From assembly GCF_000213975.1 (NCBI RefSeq), contig NZ_GL892076.1:2443809-2476704 (forward strand): a stretch of 32,896 nt of DNA. The letters run 5' to 3'. This document shows positions 32,803-32,896 of the stretch, piece by piece. The number at the start of each line of letters is the position of its first letter. The first letter of the stretch is position 1. Below the pieces are notes generated by a model. That model did no database searches, was not told where the DNA came from, and saw nothing but the letters and a program-made list of their open reading frames with translations. Made by a program: the position numbers and the translations under genes. The stretch comes from Centipeda periodontii DSM 2778 (GTDB lineage Bacteria > Bacillota > Negativicutes > Selenomonadales > Selenomonadaceae).

Positions 32803-32896
32803 TTACGATGCCTCTCCAAAGAAGGTCGATGCCCCAACCTTCAAGATGTTCTTTGCGGCGTTCCTGTCCCGATCATGAATGGCTCCGCAATGCGGG
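32803..32896 (-). CDS. tnpB: TnpB RNA-guided endonuclease, C-terminal fragment
   Basis: The last 31 codons of a TnpB/IS1341-type protein enter from the window edge. They read HCGAIHDRDRNAAKNILKVG then ASTFFGEAS and stop at 32803. CGAIHDRDRNAAKNI carries the second half of the zinc finger (the Cys) and the conserved catalytic Asp region of the RuvC-III motif (DRDxNAAxNI). TnpB proteins are RNA-guided nucleases of IS200/IS605 elements. Completeness upstream cannot be judged. Confidence 0.92.
   Translation of the reverse strand, partial: PHCGAIHDRDRNAAKNILKVGASTFFGEAS

Larger units (their letters stand above)
32730..32896 (-). mobile_element. IS200/IS605-family element, right end (continues past the window)
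   Basis: The region contains the 3' end of tnpB and the non-coding right end. Two hairpins follow the tnpB stop: CCTGCG/CGCAGG (32785-32800, loop ATAG) and CCCC..GGC-GAAA-GCC GGGG (32740-32759). The minus strand then reads AGTATGTCAA, where TCAA (ending at 32730) is a known type of right cleavage site in this superfamily. The rest of the element lies outside the window, so the presence of a tnpA transposase is unknown. Confidence 0.8.

Noticed and set aside
1-32896. CRISPR array or prophage
   Set aside because: No regularly spaced direct repeats and no phage structural, integrase or lysis genes were seen.

Overview
The window looks like chromosome of a Gram-negative member of the Firmicutes, most likely a Selenomonas-type Negativicute. 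This is inferred from content: moderately high GC, CodY, a C+ form of ribosomal protein L28 and a Firmicute-style ribDE-BA-H operon with an FMN riboswitch. These sit beside flagellar genes and an envelope phosphoethanolamine-transferase-like enzyme expected in a cell with lipopolysaccharide. DcuB points to anaerobic fumarate/succinate metabolism. No rRNA gene is present, so the genus is a judgement.

Layout. 1-2.8 kb: a LysR regulator (+) converges on dcuB (-) across a 330-bp repeat-rich spacer. 2.9-5.5 kb: a two-gene flagellar locus (a TIGR02530-type protein and a long hook protein, FlgE). 5.6-12.5 kb: miaB and the coupled mismatch-repair block mutS-mutL-rsmJ-like methyltransferase; a terminal-inverted-repeat element separates miaB from mutS. 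12.5-12.7 kb: tRNA-Gly and tRNA-Cys behind a near-consensus promoter. 12.9-16.7 kb: a non-PTS sucrose cassette (LacI repressor, GH32 sucrose hydrolase, MFS sucrose permease) with a perfect 18-bp operator palindrome just after the -10 box. 16.8-18.9 kb: brnQ (+), apparently with an ATA start codon, and dedA (-). 19.0-19.2 kb: tRNA-Glu-Asp-Phe. 19.4-21.3 kb: codY (-), rpmB (+) and a beta-carbonic anhydrase (+).

21.4-27.4 kb is one long leftward operon: promoter, FMN riboswitch with terminator, ribD-ribE-ribBA-ribH, a YfcE-type phosphoesterase, hslO (Hsp33) and a YgjP-like metallopeptidase, many with overlapping or near-overlapping ends. 27.4-30.5 kb: htpG, a TerC/YjbE-family membrane protein and an orphan dhaM, probably one transcript. 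30.6-32.9 kb is different in character: a more AT-rich phosphoethanolamine-transferase-like gene, a truncated AAA ATPase remnant, and the right end plus tnpB 3' end of an IS200/IS605-type element.

I see no CRISPR array, prophage or clearly novel multi-gene system. The most unusual points are the probable ATA initiation codon of brnQ, the IS605/TnpB right end whose predicted guide lies in the first codons of the broken ATPase gene, and two families of inverted-repeat elements in intergenic regions.
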